From Portibacter marinus (GTDB taxonomy: Bacteria > Bacteroidota > Bacteroidia > Chitinophagales > Saprospiraceae), in NCBI RefSeq assembly GCF_021533195.1, contig NZ_JAJNKB010000003.1, positions 124,001 to 188,000 on the forward strand: 64,000 nucleotides of DNA, given 5' to 3'. Below are positions 8,974 to 17,717 of this stretch, piece by piece (the first letter of the stretch is position 1; every line of letters starts with the position of its first letter). The notes beneath the pieces are model-generated. The model was not told the DNA's origin and made no database searches. It was given only the letters and a program-made list of their open reading frames with translations. The position numbers and the translations under genes are program-made.

Positions 8974-9657
8974 ATGAAACTATTAGGAAACTTGGTCTTA
9001 ATCCTGCTTCTTTCTTTTTTGTTGAATCAAAATAAGGTTTCAGGTCAATTGAATGTTCGGATCGGTTATAATCTGGACTATGCGTCTTACAACGTACATA
9101 ATCAAATAATAGAACAATTTAATAGTGAGCGGCCGTGGCTGAATGAGAAATTTAAGCCATTGCGTTTTTCTAATGCACTACAATTTGGAGCTCGAATAAG
9201 GAGATCCTTCGTGGGATGGGACCTTAATTTTGAAAGATCAAAAATTGAGCGATCCGCATCTGGCAATATGCCTGGAAGTGGTAATTTTTCTAAATCGATT
9301 GACTATGTCACTTACAGATTGGGCACAGGAATTGAATTTTATGGCAATGTGTTTGGACTGGGAGCAAACATCTATTTTGAAAGATTTAATATCTCCACAT
9401 CAGTAGACAATGCCGAAATCACTGAAAATACTTTTAGAAACGATCGATTGGGCAGCAAGATCTACTTCATTGCAACATCAACAGGAACTGAAAGATTATC
9501 TATAAGTCTTCAACCCTATGTAGCTATTCCTTTTACTGCCTATGATCTAAATCCATTGGCTACCAGTTTGAATTTGACCAATTACGGAAGCGCTAGGCAA
9601 CGGAATTTACACTTTGGTGTAAGTCTGGTTTTTTATAATGGTCCACAGAGATATTAG
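8974..9657 (+). CDS. predicted outer-membrane beta-barrel protein, unknown function
   Basis: I do not recognise a family. The frame is open from a GTG at 8956, but the ATG at 8974 gives a clean signal peptide (MKLLGNLVLILLLSFLL, cleavage after VSGQ) and is preferred, giving 227 residues. The mature part has alternating hydrophobic and polar residues and many aromatic positions, typical of a small barrel, and ends SLVFYNGPQRY. It is a single gene with its own -7 element, convergent with the DUF1080 lipoprotein gene only nine bases away, so the two transcripts must share or overlap terminators. Confidence 0.65.
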   Translation: MKLLGNLVLILLLSFLLNQNKVSGQLNVRIGYNLDYASYNVHNQIIEQFNSERPWLNEKFKPLRFSNALQFGARIRRSFVGWDLNFERSKIERSASGNMPGSGNFSKSIDYVTYRLGTGIEFYGNVFGLGANIYFERFNISTSVDNAEITENTFRNDRLGSKIYFIATSTGTERLSISLQPYVAIPFTAYDLNPLATSLNLTNYGSARQRNLHFGVSLVFYNGPQRY

Positions 9658-9666
9658 TGTGTTTTA

Positions 9667-10416
9667 TTATAGTTTTCTTATCTTTATTTCCCTGAACCAT
9701 ATAGGACTGTCGTGATCCTGTAAGCCAATATATCCCTTTTTATACTTTCCGTAGTCTTCAGTATTTTTCCATTTTCCAGCTGCTTTCCTCTTGTTCCAAT
9801 CCTCGGACCAGGGGACAAACTCGACTGTTTGTTGACCATTCAGGAAATATTGAACTTTATCAGTTGTAAAGATAATTCTCGAGCTATTCCACTCTCCAGC
9901 TGGGTGAAGAATTTTGGTTTCATCATCTGGAGCATACATGGCATAATCCGCTCCGGCTTTCTGCCAGTCTTCAAGCTTAGCCTTGTTCAGTTCCTCCCAG
10001 CCATCGTCATCAAGCAATTGATATTCAGGGCTCACTTCTGGAGGTCCCCCATAACCCTCTTTTAGATGATAGAAAATACCACTGTTACCACCTTTAGGAA
10101 GCTTCCATTCCAGATATAGCTCGAAATTGTCAAATTCCTCATCACCATAGATGAGATCTCCGCCGCCTTTTTTGTCCACTTCTAGTCTCTTTTCGGTATC
10201 GAAGGTCAAATGACCGTCCTCTATCATCCATTGACCAGAAAGTTTATCAGAATTGTAGTTTCTCCATCCGTCAAGGGTAGAACCGTCAAAGAGATAGATC
10301 CAATTATCTTTGCTTACTTGCTCATCCAATTCATCAGGATTTTGTAAGTCATTTTTCTTAGTTTGACCACAACTTAGAATTGTAAAAAGCAAGATCAAAA
10401 GAGGCAAATATTTCAT
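9667..10416 (-). CDS. DUF1080 (3-keto-disaccharide hydrolase-like) lipoprotein
   Basis: The 249-residue protein has a lipoprotein signal with lipobox ending TILSC (Cys16). The rest is one DUF1080 jelly-roll domain, recognised by IYLFDGSTLDGWRN near the start, LYLEWKLPKGGNSGIFYHL in the middle, and GYIGLQDHDSPIWFREIKIR at the end. Members of this family act on 3-keto-glycosides or related sugars in Bacteroidota and Planctomycetes, usually at the cell surface. The substrate here is unknown and no sugar-utilisation genes adjoin it. A cluster of AT-rich palindromes (10462-10504) lies about 50-90 bases upstream. Confidence 0.85.
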   Translation of the reverse strand: MKYLPLLILLFTILSCGQTKKNDLQNPDELDEQVSKDNWIYLFDGSTLDGWRNYNSDKLSGQWMIEDGHLTFDTEKRLEVDKKGGGDLIYGDEEFDNFELYLEWKLPKGGNSGIFYHLKEGYGGPPEVSPEYQLLDDDGWEELNKAKLEDWQKAGADYAMYAPDDETKILHPAGEWNSSRIIFTTDKVQYFLNGQQTVEFVPWSEDWNKRKAAGKWKNTEDYGKYKKGYIGLQDHDSPIWFREIKIRKL

Positions 10417-10461
10417 ATTTATAAATTATGGAGAGTAAAATACAAAATCGGAGGCATATGC

Positions 10462-10504
10462 ATTTTAAAATCTAAAAAATGAATATTCATTTTTATTTTA
10501 AAAT
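10462..10504. promoter_or_regulatory. cluster of AT-rich palindromes between DUF1080 gene and purL
   Basis: The 323-base divergent spacer 10417-10739 holds a 20-bp perfect palindrome, AAAAATGAATATTCATTTTT (10475-10494), flanked on both sides by the palindrome ATTTTAAAAT (10462-10471 and 10495-10504). It could be a regulator-binding region for the DUF1080 gene or a structural element. Further on, 10611-10645 holds a terminator-like hairpin and 10703-10710 the purL -7 element. I see no gene in this spacer. Confidence 0.4.
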
Positions 10505-10610
10505 ATTTCGATTTAGGGGTTACATTTCTCAATGCTCAGTACACCTAAGGACATACTCATTAGCGCTAGTTGAAAAGCTTTGTGCATGCAAATTATAACG
10601 CCTTAATACC

Positions 10611-10645
10611 AAATGGGGTACGGAATCAATTTCGGCCCCATTTTT
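10611..10645 (+). terminator. terminator-like hairpin in the purL upstream region
   Basis: AAATGGGG (10611-10618) pairs perfectly with CCCCATTT (10636-10643), loop of 17 bases, followed by T residues to 10645. No plus-strand gene lies upstream, so it would act either on a transcript started in the spacer or as a bidirectional boundary. It ends 94 bases before the purL ATG. Confidence 0.35.
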
Positions 10646-10702
10646 AAATTGAAAAGTCTTAAAGTCTGTCTTCCAATATCAGGACAATTCAATGAGAAAG
10701 AT

Positions 10703-10710
10703 TAATTTTG
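10703..10710 (+). promoter_or_regulatory. -7 element for purL
   Basis: TAATTTTG matches TAnnTTTG. It lies 29 bases before the purL ATG. A -33 TTTG at correct spacing was not found. Confidence 0.4.
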
Positions 10711-10739
10711 CTTTTTGATCTTTTTTAAAATGAATCTTC

Positions 10740-13700
10740 ATGATCTTTTTCTTTGAGCGCTCACCGGAGAAATTATACTTGGTACAGACTGAAAAAAACC
10801 TTTCCTCAGAAGATCAGGACAAACTGCAATGGCTCTTTGGCAATGCTTCTATGCTGGATAAGCAAAAGCTGGAAGGATACTATGTTGGTCCCAGGGCCAA
10901 TATGATTACGCCATGGTCAACCAATGCTGTAGAGATAACTCAAAACATGCTGATCAAGGGTATTGAGCGCATAGAGGAATTCCATAAAGTTTCGGAGAAT
11001 TTTTCGGACTTCGATCCGATGTTATCGCAAAAATTTAAGGGTTTAGATCAAAATGTCTTTAAGGTCAATGTCAAGCCTGAACCTATCAAGCATATAGAAG
11101 ACATTCAGGATTACAATGACAAAGAGGGTTTATCGCTAAGTGAAGAAGAAGTACAATATCTGGAAGACTTAAGTTCCAGATTAAATCGCAAATTGACCGA
11201 TTCGGAAGTTTTCGGATTTTCACAAGTAAACAGTGAGCATTGCAGACATAAAATTTTCAATGGCACCTTCGTCATAGACGGCGAAGAGATGCCCAGTTCA
11301 CTTTTCAAACTTATTAAAAAAACCAGTAGCGAGCATCCAAACTCCATTGTCTCTGCTTACAAGGACAATGTGGCCTTTATTGAAGGACCTGAAGTTCAGC
11401 AATTCGCACCAGCCGAGCCCAATAAGCCCTCCTATTATGAATTAAAGCCTTTTACTTCAGTGCTTTCGCTAAAAGCAGAAACCCATAACTTTCCAACGAC
11501 AGTGGAACCGTTCAACGGAGCAGCAACCGGCTCAGGAGGTGAAATCAGAGATCGACTGGCTGGGGGAAAAGGTTCCATTCCCATGGCAGGGACAGCAGTA
11601 TATATGACTGCTTATAGCAGATTAAATGAAGAACGTCCCTGGGAAAAAACAATGCCAGCCAGAAAATGGCTTTATCAGACACCACTGGATATACTGATCA
11701 AGGCCTCGAATGGGGCTTCTGATTTTGGTAATAAATTCGGTCAACCTCTTATCGCCGGTTCAGTGCTGACTTTTGAGCATGAGGAAGATGGCAGGGCTCA
11801 AGGATATGACAAGGTCATCATGCAAGCGGGAGGAATTGGGTATGGCAAGAAATCTCAGGCCATCAAAGGCAGACCTTCCGAAAAAGATCAAATTGTGATT
11901 CTGGGTGGTGATAATTATCGAATTGGTATGGGTGGCGCCGCCGTCTCTTCCGCTGATACCGGTGAATTCGAAAGTGGCATAGAATTGAATGCTGTCCAGC
12001 GATCCAATCCCGAAATGCAGAAAAGAGCAGCTAATACCATCAGAGCCTTGGTAGAGAGTGAGCACAACCCGATCGTCTCTATTCACGACCACGGTGCAGG
12101 CGGTCATTTGAACTGTTTGTCCGAACTGGTAGAAGAAACGGGAGGAGAGATTATCATTGAAAATTTACCGATTGGAGATGAGACTTTGTCTTATAAAGAA
12201 ATTATTGGAAACGAGTCGCAGGAGCGAATGGGCCTGGTCATTTCAGAGAAGGATCTTGACTTTCTGAAGGAAGTCGCTGACCGTGAAAGGTCTCCCATGT
12301 ATAATGTGGGTGATGTAACAGGTGATCACCGCTTCTCTTTTATCAGTAAAGAAACTGCTCAGAAGCCAATGGATCTGGAGCTTTCAGACATGTTTGGCAG
12401 TTCTCCAAAAACCATTATGGCAGATTCTCGTATAGAACGATGTTACGATGAAATAACCTATAATGAAAACAAAATACACCATTATCTGAGTCAGGTACTC
12501 AAGTTGGAAGCGGTGGCTTGCAAGGATTGGCTGACCAACAAGGTGGACCGATGCGTAGGTGGCAAAGTGGCCAAGCAGCAATGTGTGGGACCACTTCAAC
12601 TTCCATTAAACAACGTCGGCGTGATGGCTTTGGACTTTGAGGGAAAAGAGGGCATCGCGACTTCTATCGGTCATGCTCCGATCCAAACGTTGATCGATCC
12701 GGAGCTAGGTCCGCAAACCGCTATTTTAGAAGCACTGTCTAATATCATCTGGGCACCACTCAAAGATGGCGTAAAGTCGATTTCACTCTCTGCTAACTGG
12801 ATGTGGCCATGCAGGAATGAAGGGGAGGATGCCAGACTCTATGAAGCGGTGAAAGCCGTATCTGACTACGCTATTGACATTGGGATTAACATTCCTACTG
12901 GTAAAGATTCATTATCCATGGCCCAGAAATATCCGGATAAAACGGTTCTGGCCCCTGGGACTGTTATTATATCAGCTGCCGGGGAGTGCAGTGATATCAA
13001 GAATGTGATAGAACCACTACTTAAATTGCAGGGTGGCGACATATATTATGTTCCGCTGGCAGGTATGGACTTTGAATTGGGAGGAAGTTCTTTCGCGCAA
13101 ACCATCAACAGGGTGGGAAGGAACGTGCCCCGAGTAGTCAGTGGTAAAAAATTAGCCATTATCTTTGATACCATCCAGAAAGCCATTAAAAATGGGATGG
13201 TGACTGCCGGTCATGATGTTTCTTCAGGCGGACTGATTACGACGTTATTAGAAATGTGTTTTGCGACCAATGGTGTAGGTGCCAATATCAATCTTTGGGA
13301 TCTCGAGGCTGACGACCAGGTCCGTGCATTATTCTCTGAGCAACCGGCATTGATCATCCAGGCTGACTATAAAATAGAGACTTTACTCAATGATCAACAA
13401 GTGATGTTTTTTAAGATAGGCAAATGTGTAAAAAGTAATAATCTCACCATTAATAACCTCACCTTTGATATTGAGAAATACCGCGATGAATGGTATGAAA
13501 CATCTTTTCTTCTTGATCAGCATCAGACTGCTGGAAATCTGGCAAAAGATCGGTTTCATAATTATAAATCCCAACCGCTTCAATTCCAATTTCCAAAAGG
13601 ATTTGATGGCTCGATAGAACCACACCGCAACATTGACATAAAGCCAGTGGCAGCTATTCTTCGTGAAAAAGGAAGCAATTCAGAACGTGAGATGGCCAAC

Positions 13701-14387
13701 GCATTATTTCAGGCAGGCTTTCAGGTACGCGATGTCCATATGACAGATTTGATTACCGGGAGAGAGACACTTGAAGATGTACAATTTCTGGGAGCCGTAG
13801 GAGGTTTTTCAAATAGCGATGTATTGGGCTCTGCAAAAGGTTGGGCGGGAGCTTTCCTTTACAATCCAAAAGCAAAAAAAGCGCTGGAAAACTTTTTTGC
13901 AAGAGAAGATACCTTAAGCATTGGAATTTGCAATGGGTGCCAATTGTTTCTGGAGCTAAATCTCGTTAATCCGGACCACAATAAACTGGCTAAAATGGAT
14001 TACAATGACTCCCACAAACATGAAAGTGCTTTCACAAACGTAATCATTGAAAAGAACAATTCTATCATGCTCTCCTCATTAGAGGGCAGTCGGCTAGGGG
14101 TATGGATTTCACATGGAGAAGGAAAATTTAAGTTGCCAATGGCTGAAAAGGATTACGATATTGTGGCCAAATATGCCTATGATGCCTATCCGTCTAACCC
14201 GAATGGCAGTGCATTTAATACTGCGATGATCTGCAGCCCGGACGGAAGACATCTGGCAACAATGCCACATATTGAGCGTTCTTTTTATCCGTGGAACTGG
14301 GCTTACTACCCCGATGATCGTTCAGATGAGGTTTCTCCATGGGCCATAGCTTTCAAGAATGCGTACCTTTGGTTAACACGAAAATAA
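10740..14387 (+). CDS. purL: phosphoribosylformylglycinamidine synthase (single-chain)
   Basis: This enzyme makes FGAM from FGAR, glutamine and ATP in purine synthesis. The 1215-residue length fits the large single-chain type (E. coli 1295). It has an N-terminal PurS-like region, a linker with SQVNSEHCRH, the first AIRS-like ATP domain with LKAETHNFPTTVEPFNGAAT and GSGGEIRDRLAGGKGS, a second AIRS-like half (IPTGKDSLSM, AGHDVSSGGL), and a C-terminal class I glutaminase with GICNGCQ (Cys1064 likely catalytic) and WISHGEGKF. All key motifs are intact. nadC follows 66 bases downstream on the same strand and may be cotranscribed. Confidence 0.97.
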   Translation: MIFFFERSPEKLYLVQTEKNLSSEDQDKLQWLFGNASMLDKQKLEGYYVGPRANMITPWSTNAVEITQNMLIKGIERIEEFHKVSENFSDFDPMLSQKFKGLDQNVFKVNVKPEPIKHIEDIQDYNDKEGLSLSEEEVQYLEDLSSRLNRKLTDSEVFGFSQVNSEHCRHKIFNGTFVIDGEEMPSSLFKLIKKTSSEHPNSIVSAYKDNVAFIEGPEVQQFAPAEPNKPSYYELKPFTSVLSLKAETHNFPTTVEPFNGAATGSGGEIRDRLAGGKGSIPMAGTAVYMTAYSRLNEERPWEKTMPARKWLYQTPLDILIKASNGASDFGNKFGQPLIAGSVLTFEHEEDGRAQGYDKVIMQAGGIGYGKKSQAIKGRPSEKDQIVILGGDNYRIGMGGAAVSSADTGEFESGIELNAVQRSNPEMQKRAANTIRALVESEHNPIVSIHDHGAGGHLNCLSELVEETGGEIIIENLPIGDETLSYKEIIGNESQERMGLVISEKDLDFLKEVADRERSPMYNVGDVTGDHRFSFISKETAQKPMDLELSDMFGSSPKTIMADSRIERCYDEITYNENKIHHYLSQVLKLEAVACKDWLTNKVDRCVGGKVAKQQCVGPLQLPLNNVGVMALDFEGKEGIATSIGHAPIQTLIDPELGPQTAILEALSNIIWAPLKDGVKSISLSANWMWPCRNEGEDARLYEAVKAVSDYAIDIGINIPTGKDSLSMAQKYPDKTVLAPGTVIISAAGECSDIKNVIEPLLKLQGGDIYYVPLAGMDFELGGSSFAQTINRVGRNVPRVVSGKKLAIIFDTIQKAIKNGMVTAGHDVSSGGLITTLLEMCFATNGVGANINLWDLEADDQVRALFSEQPALIIQADYKIETLLNDQQVMFFKIGKCVKSNNLTINNLTFDIEKYRDEWYETSFLLDQHQTAGNLAKDRFHNYKSQPLQFQFPKGFDGSIEPHRNIDIKPVAAILREKGSNSEREMANALFQAGFQVRDVHMTDLITGRETLEDVQFLGAVGGFSNSDVLGSAKGWAGAFLYNPKAKKALENFFAREDTLSIGICNGCQLFLELNLVNPDHNKLAKMDYNDSHKHESAFTNVIIEKNNSIMLSSLEGSRLGVWISHGEGKFKLPMAEKDYDIVAKYAYDAYPSNPNGSAFNTAMICSPDGRHLATMPHIERSFYPWNWAYYPDDRSDEVSPWAIAFKNAYLWLTRK

Positions 14388-14453
14388 GGCCGTAAACTTT
14401 CAACTCTTAACTATAAACTATAAATTACGAATCAAATTAAGTACCTCGGAAAA

Positions 14454-15308
14454 ATGGAAGAATTAGACCAACAGTTATTAGCGAAATTTATAGTGGAGGC
14501 ATTAGCAGAAGATGTTGGAGACGGAGATCACACTTCACTGGCATGTATTCCATCGGGAAACAGGGATACGGCTGAGCTTATCGTTAAGGATGTAGGAGTC
14601 ATTGCAGGTGTAGAAATTGCGAAGAGAATATTCCAGCATGTTGATCCGGAAAGCTCAGTGGAGGTCTTTATTGAAGACGGTACAGATGTAGACTTAAAAG
14701 ACATAGTTTTCGAAGTAGAATGTAACTCCAGAGCATTATTGAAAGCCGAGCGACTGGTGCTCAATACTATGCAGCGAATGAGTGGAATTGCGACTTTGAG
14801 CAGTCGATTTGCAGTAGAGGTCGAAGATATGCCAGTGAAGATCTTGGATACCAGGAAGACTACTCCACTATTGAGATTTCTGGAAAAATATGCGGTTCGA
14901 ATTGGAGGTTGTCACAATTACAGAGACGGACTTTACGATTGGATAATGATTAAAGATAATCATATTGATGCTTGTGGGAGTATTACATCTGCCATTGAAC
15001 ACGTGAATACCTATCTGAAAGAAAACGATTTGGATTTGGGAATCACTGTTGAAGTGCGAAACCTAGTCGAATTATATGAAGTATTAAAAGTCGGAAATAT
15101 AACCAGGATTATGTTGGATAATTTCGAACTTCCCTTACTTGAAGAGGCGGTGAAGGTGATCGATGGAAGGTATGAAACGGAAGCTTCCGGTGGCGTTACT
15201 CTACAAACCGTCCGGAAAATCGCAGAAACAGGAGTCCATTACATCTCCTCAGGTGCACTTACTCATTCTGCCGGAAGTCTCGATTTATCTTTGAAAATCA
15301 AAAAGTAG
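14454..15308 (+). CDS. nadC: nicotinate-nucleotide pyrophosphorylase (carboxylating)
   Basis: NadC (quinolinate phosphoribosyltransferase) converts quinolinate and PRPP to nicotinate mononucleotide, carbon dioxide and pyrophosphate in de novo NAD synthesis. The 284-residue protein has the usual length and motifs: LAEDVGDGDHTSL near the N-terminus, LNTMQRMSGIATL, LDTRKTTPLLR, GGCHNYRDGLYDWIMIKDNH with the catalytic-site basic residues, TVEVRNLVE and IMLDNFELP, and ASGGVTLQTVRKIAETGV for phosphate binding. It is convergent with the HupE-like gene, seven bases apart. nadE, for the last step of the pathway, lies 7 kb away at 22301. Confidence 0.96.
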   Translation: MEELDQQLLAKFIVEALAEDVGDGDHTSLACIPSGNRDTAELIVKDVGVIAGVEIAKRIFQHVDPESSVEVFIEDGTDVDLKDIVFEVECNSRALLKAERLVLNTMQRMSGIATLSSRFAVEVEDMPVKILDTRKTTPLLRFLEKYAVRIGGCHNYRDGLYDWIMIKDNHIDACGSITSAIEHVNTYLKENDLDLGITVEVRNLVELYEVLKVGNITRIMLDNFELPLLEEAVKVIDGRYETEASGGVTLQTVRKIAETGVHYISSGALTHSAGSLDLSLKIKK

Positions 15309-15315
15309 TTTGATG

Positions 15316-15996
15316 CTAGTGACCTTGGAAATAACCGTACATCTGGTATATAAATAAGCCCACCCCTGCAATGACAAGATACCAGTTCGCAGCCTTATAA
15401 AAAGCATCGTAACTCTTTAACTTTTTCCATCTTGTAATGACAAATACAATGGGAATCAAAGCTAGAATTTGACCTAACTCCACACCTACATTGAAACTAA
15501 TGATTTTAAGAAAAAACTGACCCTCACCCATATCGAATGACTGAAGTCTTGTGGACAGTCCAAATCCATGGATCAGTCCAAAAAGAAACACCATATTCAA
15601 CAATTTGGGAGATTTAACTTTGAAAATCTTTTCAAATCCATCTAAATTCTCAAATCCTTTGTACAACACACTCAGTGCAATTACCGCGTCTATTAAATGC
15701 TCATTGGCTTTAATGCCAAAATAGGTCGCACTAATCAATGTTATACTGTGTCCAATGGTGAAAACTGTGATAAACTTGACAATATCCTTGAAATTGCTGA
15801 GGTAAAAGATAACACCTGCAAGGAACAATAAGTGATCATAGCCTGTGACCATGTGCTTGGCACCGACATATATATAGGACCATAAACCTCCATTGTAAAG
15901 CGTTTCCTGATCCTCAGAACTTACTCCATGCGCCATCAAAGCAATTGGCAAAAAAATAATGGCTATAGCGAAAAATATACTTGTTCTATTTCTGAT
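15316..15996 (-). CDS. HupE/UreJ_2-type membrane protein with non-standard start
   Basis: The product has about six membrane helices and the conserved HupE/UreJ features: AHGVSSEDQ directly after the signal segment, and GAKHMVTGYDHLLFLAGVIF and FLFGLIHGFGLSTRL with buried His and Asp residues. Families of this type are suspected to move nickel or cobalt. The only usual start in frame is TTG 15951, which would cut the signal peptide to ten residues. Extending the frame upstream gives RNRTSIFFAIAIIFFLPIAL, a complete signal segment, but the codon where ATG is expected is ATC (15996-15994), overlapping the upstream stop as TAATC. I give the extended frame (226 codons). An assembly error, a real ATC start, or -1 frameshifting from the upstream gene are all possible. 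Confidence 0.7.
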   Translation of the reverse strand: MRNRTSIFFAIAIIFLPIALMAHGVSSEDQETLYNGGLWSYIYVGAKHMVTGYDHLLFLAGVIFYLSNFKDIVKFITVFTIGHSITLISATYFGIKANEHLIDAVIALSVLYKGFENLDGFEKIFKVKSPKLLNMVFLFGLIHGFGLSTRLQSFDMGEGQFFLKIISFNVGVELGQILALIPIVFVITRWKKLKSYDAFYKAANWYLVIAGVGLFIYQMYGYFQGH

Positions 15997-17162
15997 TACT
16001 CCCCCTTTTTATAAAACCAAAAAAATAATATTCCAACAATGGCCAAACTTCCCAGCCAATAAGCATAGGATGGTATTCCAAAAGCCTGCTCTTCTTCATG
16101 ACTATGGTCCGCGACCTCATGTGAGTGAGTCGTCTCGAATGTAAGCGTAGCCCAATTGGATTCATGGGTAAGCTCAGGGTCATCGACAGTTGTTAAGTGA
16201 ATGGTACGAAGATACCAGATGCCGTCAGAGGTTAATTTAAATTGAACATTGCCATCACTGTCTGTTCTAAGCTGAGTGCCTTCACTATGACTATGAGTTT
16301 CAGCCTCTTCATGATCGTGTCCATTAGCTTGAGCATCATGTGTGTGACCATCATCATGACTATGTGCATGCCCCTCGTCATGAGTGTGCGTATGGTTATC
16401 TTCTTCTGCATGACTATGCCCTTGATCAGTATTGTGATCATGCTGACGCGCTTCATCACCTTCATGATTGTGAGTTTCCTCGTCTGAATGGACATGCTCA
16501 GTAGATTCCCCATCAGTACCAGCGTGTTGATGACCATGAGCAGAAAGCTCAGAATCAACATAAACCAGTTGATTACTAAGAGGCTTACCTTGCCAAAGCA
16601 GTTTCACACTTATAGAATCACCGGTATGCAGTTCGTATGGATTAGTAAGAGGAATGAATTCAATAGGATATCCTAAATTGGCGTTCCAGTCTACACTCTT
16701 TACATTTCCTACCTGATAAATGGCCTTTACATGTTTGGAATATTTCTCAACTGCATCATCTTCCATGGCGTCATTTTCCTTTCTCCAGGCTAGCATATCT
16801 TTTACGCCGTCATGTTCCAAATAGCTGTTGAAGTCTTCAGCTGCCAGTGCGATGTTCCTGGCTTTTGTAGATACTCCTACAACATAAGTCCCTTCCGAAC
16901 CAGTCTGAAAGCTCAATAACGTCATACTGTCTCTTTCAGACCATTGTGTAGTATCCAGTCTGGTTCTTTCACCATTACCTACTATGCTCACATCTGTCAT
17001 TCGGTTTCTGGCAATGACATTCTCGCTTTTTTGGAATGTACCATTGTATAGCTTTACCACCGCATTTGAATTCGGTTGTAGAAAATAGGTATCTAATTTC
17101 AGAAACATGTCGTGCGCTGAGAGCACCACGAAGGCAAAAATCAGTATTAGCAACTTCTTCAT
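15996..17162 (-). CDS. DUF4198-like periplasmic metal-binding protein with His-rich segment
   Basis: The 388-residue protein has a signal peptide (1-16, ending LSAH), a DUF4198/NikM-like beta domain (SAHDMFLKLDTYFLQPNSNA, then a second part with HTGDSISVKLLWQGKPLSNQ), a His, Asp and Glu-rich segment at about 207-296 made of irregular HxH repeats, a C-terminal part of the domain (GIWYLRTIHL), a second short His cluster (HSHEVADHSH), and a transmembrane helix (about 364-384) ending FYKKGE. The layout suggests an inner-membrane-anchored periplasmic domain that binds divalent metal ions. The HupE-like gene follows immediately, so the pair may act together in nickel, cobalt or zinc handling; which metal is inference. 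Confidence 0.75.
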   Translation of the reverse strand: MKKLLILIFAFVVLSAHDMFLKLDTYFLQPNSNAVVKLYNGTFQKSENVIARNRMTDVSIVGNGERTRLDTTQWSERDSMTLLSFQTGSEGTYVVGVSTKARNIALAAEDFNSYLEHDGVKDMLAWRKENDAMEDDAVEKYSKHVKAIYQVGNVKSVDWNANLGYPIEFIPLTNPYELHTGDSISVKLLWQGKPLSNQLVYVDSELSAHGHQHAGTDGESTEHVHSDEETHNHEGDEARQHDHNTDQGHSHAEEDNHTHTHDEGHAHSHDDGHTHDAQANGHDHEEAETHSHSEGTQLRTDSDGNVQFKLTSDGIWYLRTIHLTTVDDPELTHESNWATLTFETTHSHEVADHSHEEEQAFGIPSYAYWLGSLAIVGILFFWFYKKGE

Positions 17163-17371
17163 AAAAACTTTCTGTCAATTCTTAATACATAGAGCTATAT
17201 CATATGCAGCTTTACTATGCTTTGAAATAAAAAGACTAAAGTATTAAATTGGATTTATATAAATGGGAAAGTTGATCGATTTCGTGTAAAATCGATACAC
17301 AATGAGGTTTCGTTGATTCTCTTCCGCTGATAAATTGCACCTCATCTTGATTTGTATTATTGGGGCTTGCC

Positions 17372-17479
17372 TTAATTTGGATAAGTAGCCACAAGGAATA
17401 CAATCAAAATGGTAAGAAAGACCATTGCGATCCAAAACCGCAAATCTTTATAAAATAGATTTTTATCTTTCTGTATCAT
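17372..17479 (-). CDS. possible 35-residue single-helix membrane protein
   Basis: On the minus strand an ATG at 17479 opens a 35-codon frame ending in TAA at 17372-17374. The peptide has a basic, aromatic N-terminus (MIQKDKNLFYKDLRFW), then one hydrophobic stretch (IAMVFLTILIVFLVATY), then PN and stop. This is the topology of many small membrane proteins and is unlike the peptides in the other frames here. It sits in the 555-base spacer 17163-17717; the rest of that spacer shows only a 14-bp palindrome at 17665-17678. No family is recognised and no promoter is clear. Confidence 0.4.
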   Translation of the reverse strand: MIQKDKNLFYKDLRFWIAMVFLTILIVFLVATYPN

Positions 17480-17717
17480 CTTCTCTTCTAATCGTTTGTT
17501 AAAACTTCATTGACACTCCAGAAAAAAACAAAAACGATGCCATCAGAACTAATTATAATATGTGTATTTGATGTCTGGTTGCTGCTAAACAGGCGATTGT
17601 GAAACATAAAAATATTGGCACTTCATTAAGGCCCTAAGACGAGCAAGTTTTACATTAGCGATTTTTCTCACGTGAGAATAAAATTTATATAAAGCTTATG
17701 GTTTTTAGGTAGTAGAT

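Noticed and set aside
16232-16561. Met- and Ile-rich frames on both strands across the His-rich segment
   Set aside because: They are other-frame readings of the CAT/CAC-rich repeat region of the DUF4198 gene.
17244-17435. 63-codon minus-strand frame in the spacer before pyrD
   Set aside because: It overlaps the more plausible 35-residue membrane frame in another phase and has no coding character.
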